Shown here piece after piece: positions 6,931 through 7,895 of a DNA stretch of 7,895 nt (positions are counted from its first letter, which is position 1; every line of letters begins with the position of its first letter). The notes beneath the pieces were generated by a model. That model saw only the letters and a list, made by a program, of their open reading frames with translations. It was not told where the DNA came from and ran no database searches. This DNA comes from Bryobacterales bacterium (GTDB taxonomy: Bacteria > Acidobacteriota > Terriglobia > Bryobacterales > Bryobacteraceae): assembly GCA_003164075.1 (NCBI GenBank), contig PLRZ01000337.1, forward strand, positions 1-7,895, given 5' to 3'. The position numbers and the translations under genes are program-made.

Positions 6931-7300
6931 GACCCCCGCCGCCGGCCTCGCCCTTGCCATACTGGTCGCAGTCCGCTTTCCCGAGGGCGCATTCGTCTAC
7001 CTGTTCGGCATCTCGCTTTTCGGCGGCCTGTGCGCCTGGCTCATCATTTTCGTCACCCACCTGGCATTCCGGCCCAAATGGAAAGCCGACGGTGGCGCCC
7101 CGCTGCCCGTCAAGATGTACTTCCACCCGTTGGATTCGCTGATGGGAGCCGCGTGCATGCTGGCCATTCTCGCCACCACCTGGTGGGTGGAAGGCATGCG
7201 CGTCACGCTCGTCGCCGGTCTCCCGTGGTTAGGTCTGTTGACCGTGGCGTATCTGCTGGTGGCGCGGAGCAGCCCCACCTGCGCCATAATAGAACAATGA
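6931..7300 (+). pseudogene. C-terminal remnant of an APC-family amino-acid permease
   Basis: From about codon 6932 the frame encodes 'AAGLALAILVAVRFPEGAF', then 'VYLFGISLFGGLCAWLIIF' and 'VTHLAFRPKW', followed by two more hydrophobic segments around 7132-7191 and 7201-7260, ending 'CAIIEQ' at the TGA 7298-7300. This is the usual end of amino-acid/polyamine/organocation permeases: last transmembrane helices and the 'THLAFR' loop. Full-length members have about 450 residues and 12 helices; only about 120 residues and roughly four helices remain. There is no start codon or Shine-Dalgarno site of its own. Upstream, the same frame continues into the aminotransferase remnant without a stop, so the two fragments were joined by deletion or recombination. 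The stop overlaps the ATG of the next gene as ATGA, suggesting the permease and the DUF4920 gene were once an operon. The join point is uncertain by about 20 bases. Confidence 0.72.
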
Positions 7301-7749
7301 AACTCCTGCTCGTCGCCCTGACCGCCGTCAGCCTGATCTCCGCCGCCGATCTCAAACTGGGCAAGCCGCTCGCTGCCCAAACCCCCATCGCCCTCGCCAC
7401 TCTGCTCTCGCACAGTGATGATTATGTTGGCAAGACCGTGCAGGTGAAAGGCAAAATCGCCGCCGTCTGTCAGGAGATGGGCTGTTGGATGGACCTGGTC
7501 GACGATTCCGGCCAGAAGCTCCGCATCAAGGTAAACGACGGCGAAATCGAATTCCCCAAGGACTCCGCCGGCAAGACCGCGATTGCCGAGGGCAAATTCA
7601 CCAAGGTCGTCCTAACGCGCGAGCAAGCCGTCGAGCAAGCCAAAGAGACCGCCACCGAATCCGGCAAGAAGTTCGATCCCTCGTCCATCAAAAGCGGCGC
7701 CACGTACTACCAGATCCAAGGCACGGGAGCCGTCATCCAAAGCAACTGA
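7297..7749 (+). CDS. Exported DUF4920 domain protein
   Basis: This 150-residue protein starts with a signal peptide (MKLLLVALTAVSLISAA, cut near residue 16-17), placing it in the periplasm or outside the cell. The rest matches the DUF4920 pattern: 'YVGKTVQVKGKIAAVCQEMGCWM' region (residues 43-65) with the VCxxxGCW signature (Cys58, Cys63, Trp64), then 'LRIKVNDGEIEFPKDSAGK' and 'AIAEGKF'. The family is of unknown function; the paired cysteines suggest metal or redox chemistry, and the strands an OB-like barrel, both inferences. Residues about 107-127 ('TREQAVEQAKETATESGKK') form a charged helix typical of these proteins. The ATG overlaps the stop of the permease remnant (ATGA) and has no good Shine-Dalgarno site, so expression may once have depended on coupling. 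The frame is also open far upstream, to 6667, but that is chance read-through of pseudogene sequence; the signal peptide fixes the start. Confidence 0.9.
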   Translation: MKLLLVALTAVSLISAADLKLGKPLAAQTPIALATLLSHSDDYVGKTVQVKGKIAAVCQEMGCWMDLVDDSGQKLRIKVNDGEIEFPKDSAGKTAIAEGKFTKVVLTREQAVEQAKETATESGKKFDPSSIKSGATYYQIQGTGAVIQSN

Positions 7750-7773
7750 CCGAGGTGGCGCTCGCGTTCGCCG

Positions 7774-7887
7774 CTACTCTTGCGCGTCCATAAAAGCTTC
7801 GAACTGATCGGTCGAAATATCTTCCGGGGGTGGTAGCACCGGCCCCACTCGCAGGGCCGTCAACGAAGCCATTCTCAACTCACTCAT
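7774..7887 (-). CDS. Possible 37-codon ORF, perhaps a truncated Uma2-like N-terminus
   Basis: The minus strand has an ATG at 7885-7887, preceded in frame by a TAA at 7891-7893, and a TAG at 7774-7776. The encoded peptide (start MSELRMASLTALRVGPVLP, end EDISTDQFEAFMDAQE) has balanced, protein-like composition. The last part resembles how Uma2-family (DUF820) putative endonucleases begin before their 'WELI-G' motif, but the stop comes first and the sequence beyond it shows no such motif in that frame. AAGG sits only one base before the ATG, a poor distance for translation. It may be a small gene, a decayed N-terminal remnant, or chance. The rest of 7750-7895 shows no recognisable feature or clear terminator. 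Confidence 0.3.
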   Translation of the reverse strand: MSELRMASLTALRVGPVLPPPEDISTDQFEAFMDAQE

Positions 7888-7895
7888 ACCTTAAC

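Noticed and set aside
6430..6960. 176-residue minus-strand open frame
   Set aside because: Low-complexity Gly/Asp/Glu/Ala sequence opposite recognisable aminotransferase and permease coding sequence; a shadow of the GC-rich plus strand.
6667..7749. Single 360-residue protein joining aminotransferase-like and DUF4920 sequence
   Set aside because: The middle part (about 6781-7296 in that frame) is Arg/His/Pro-rich nonsense, while the true homology moves to another frame. The DUF4920 protein has its own signal peptide at 7297.

Overview
The window looks like a piece of an acidobacterial chromosome or closely related lineage (Bryobacterales/'Solibacter'-like). This is inferred from GC-rich coding sequence and large Ala/Gly/Ser/Thr-rich exported proteins with LamG, DUF2341 and SGNH domains. 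No rRNA or other phylogenetic marker is present, so the assignment is tentative. There is no CRISPR array, tRNA, rRNA, transposase or integrase.

The left three quarters (1-6297) are one tight run of four minus-strand genes. In transcription order they are: a 109-residue protein without a signal peptide (6297-5968); a 703-residue exported multidomain protein ending in an SGNH/GDSL hydrolase (5959-3848); a 721-residue exported protein made of two tandem DUF2341-LamG units (3820-1655); and an exported protein of at least 551 residues (1653-1) that runs off the left edge. Gaps are 8, 27 and 1 bases, so co-transcription is very likely. The last gene is easy to miss because it has no stop inside the window, but its frame is open over all 1653 bases. 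Three of the four proteins contain, or resemble, modules best known from phage tail fibres and tail-associated proteins: a small beta-rich virion-like protein, a 'GAQLE...YVP' carbohydrate-binding module, and an FCCH-type tail repeat. Yet the three large ones carry Sec signal peptides. The simplest reading is a set of secreted or surface glycan-binding and glycan-deacylating proteins assembled from phage-type modules. A domesticated prophage tail region is the alternative.

From 6298 to about 6459 lies the leader of this operon, with an inverted repeat and a strong Shine-Dalgarno site. Immediately beyond it, on the plus strand, is gene debris: a class V aminotransferase fragment with no beginning, with a frameshift and replaced cofactor residues, which passes in frame into the C-terminal third of an APC-family amino-acid permease. 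The permease remnant overlaps by ATGA the start of an intact exported DUF4920 protein (7297-7749). The last 146 bases hold only a possible 37-codon minus-strand ORF. The abrupt change of strand and the truncated genes at about 6450 suggest a rearrangement or insertion boundary between the secreted-protein operon and an older, partly eroded locus.
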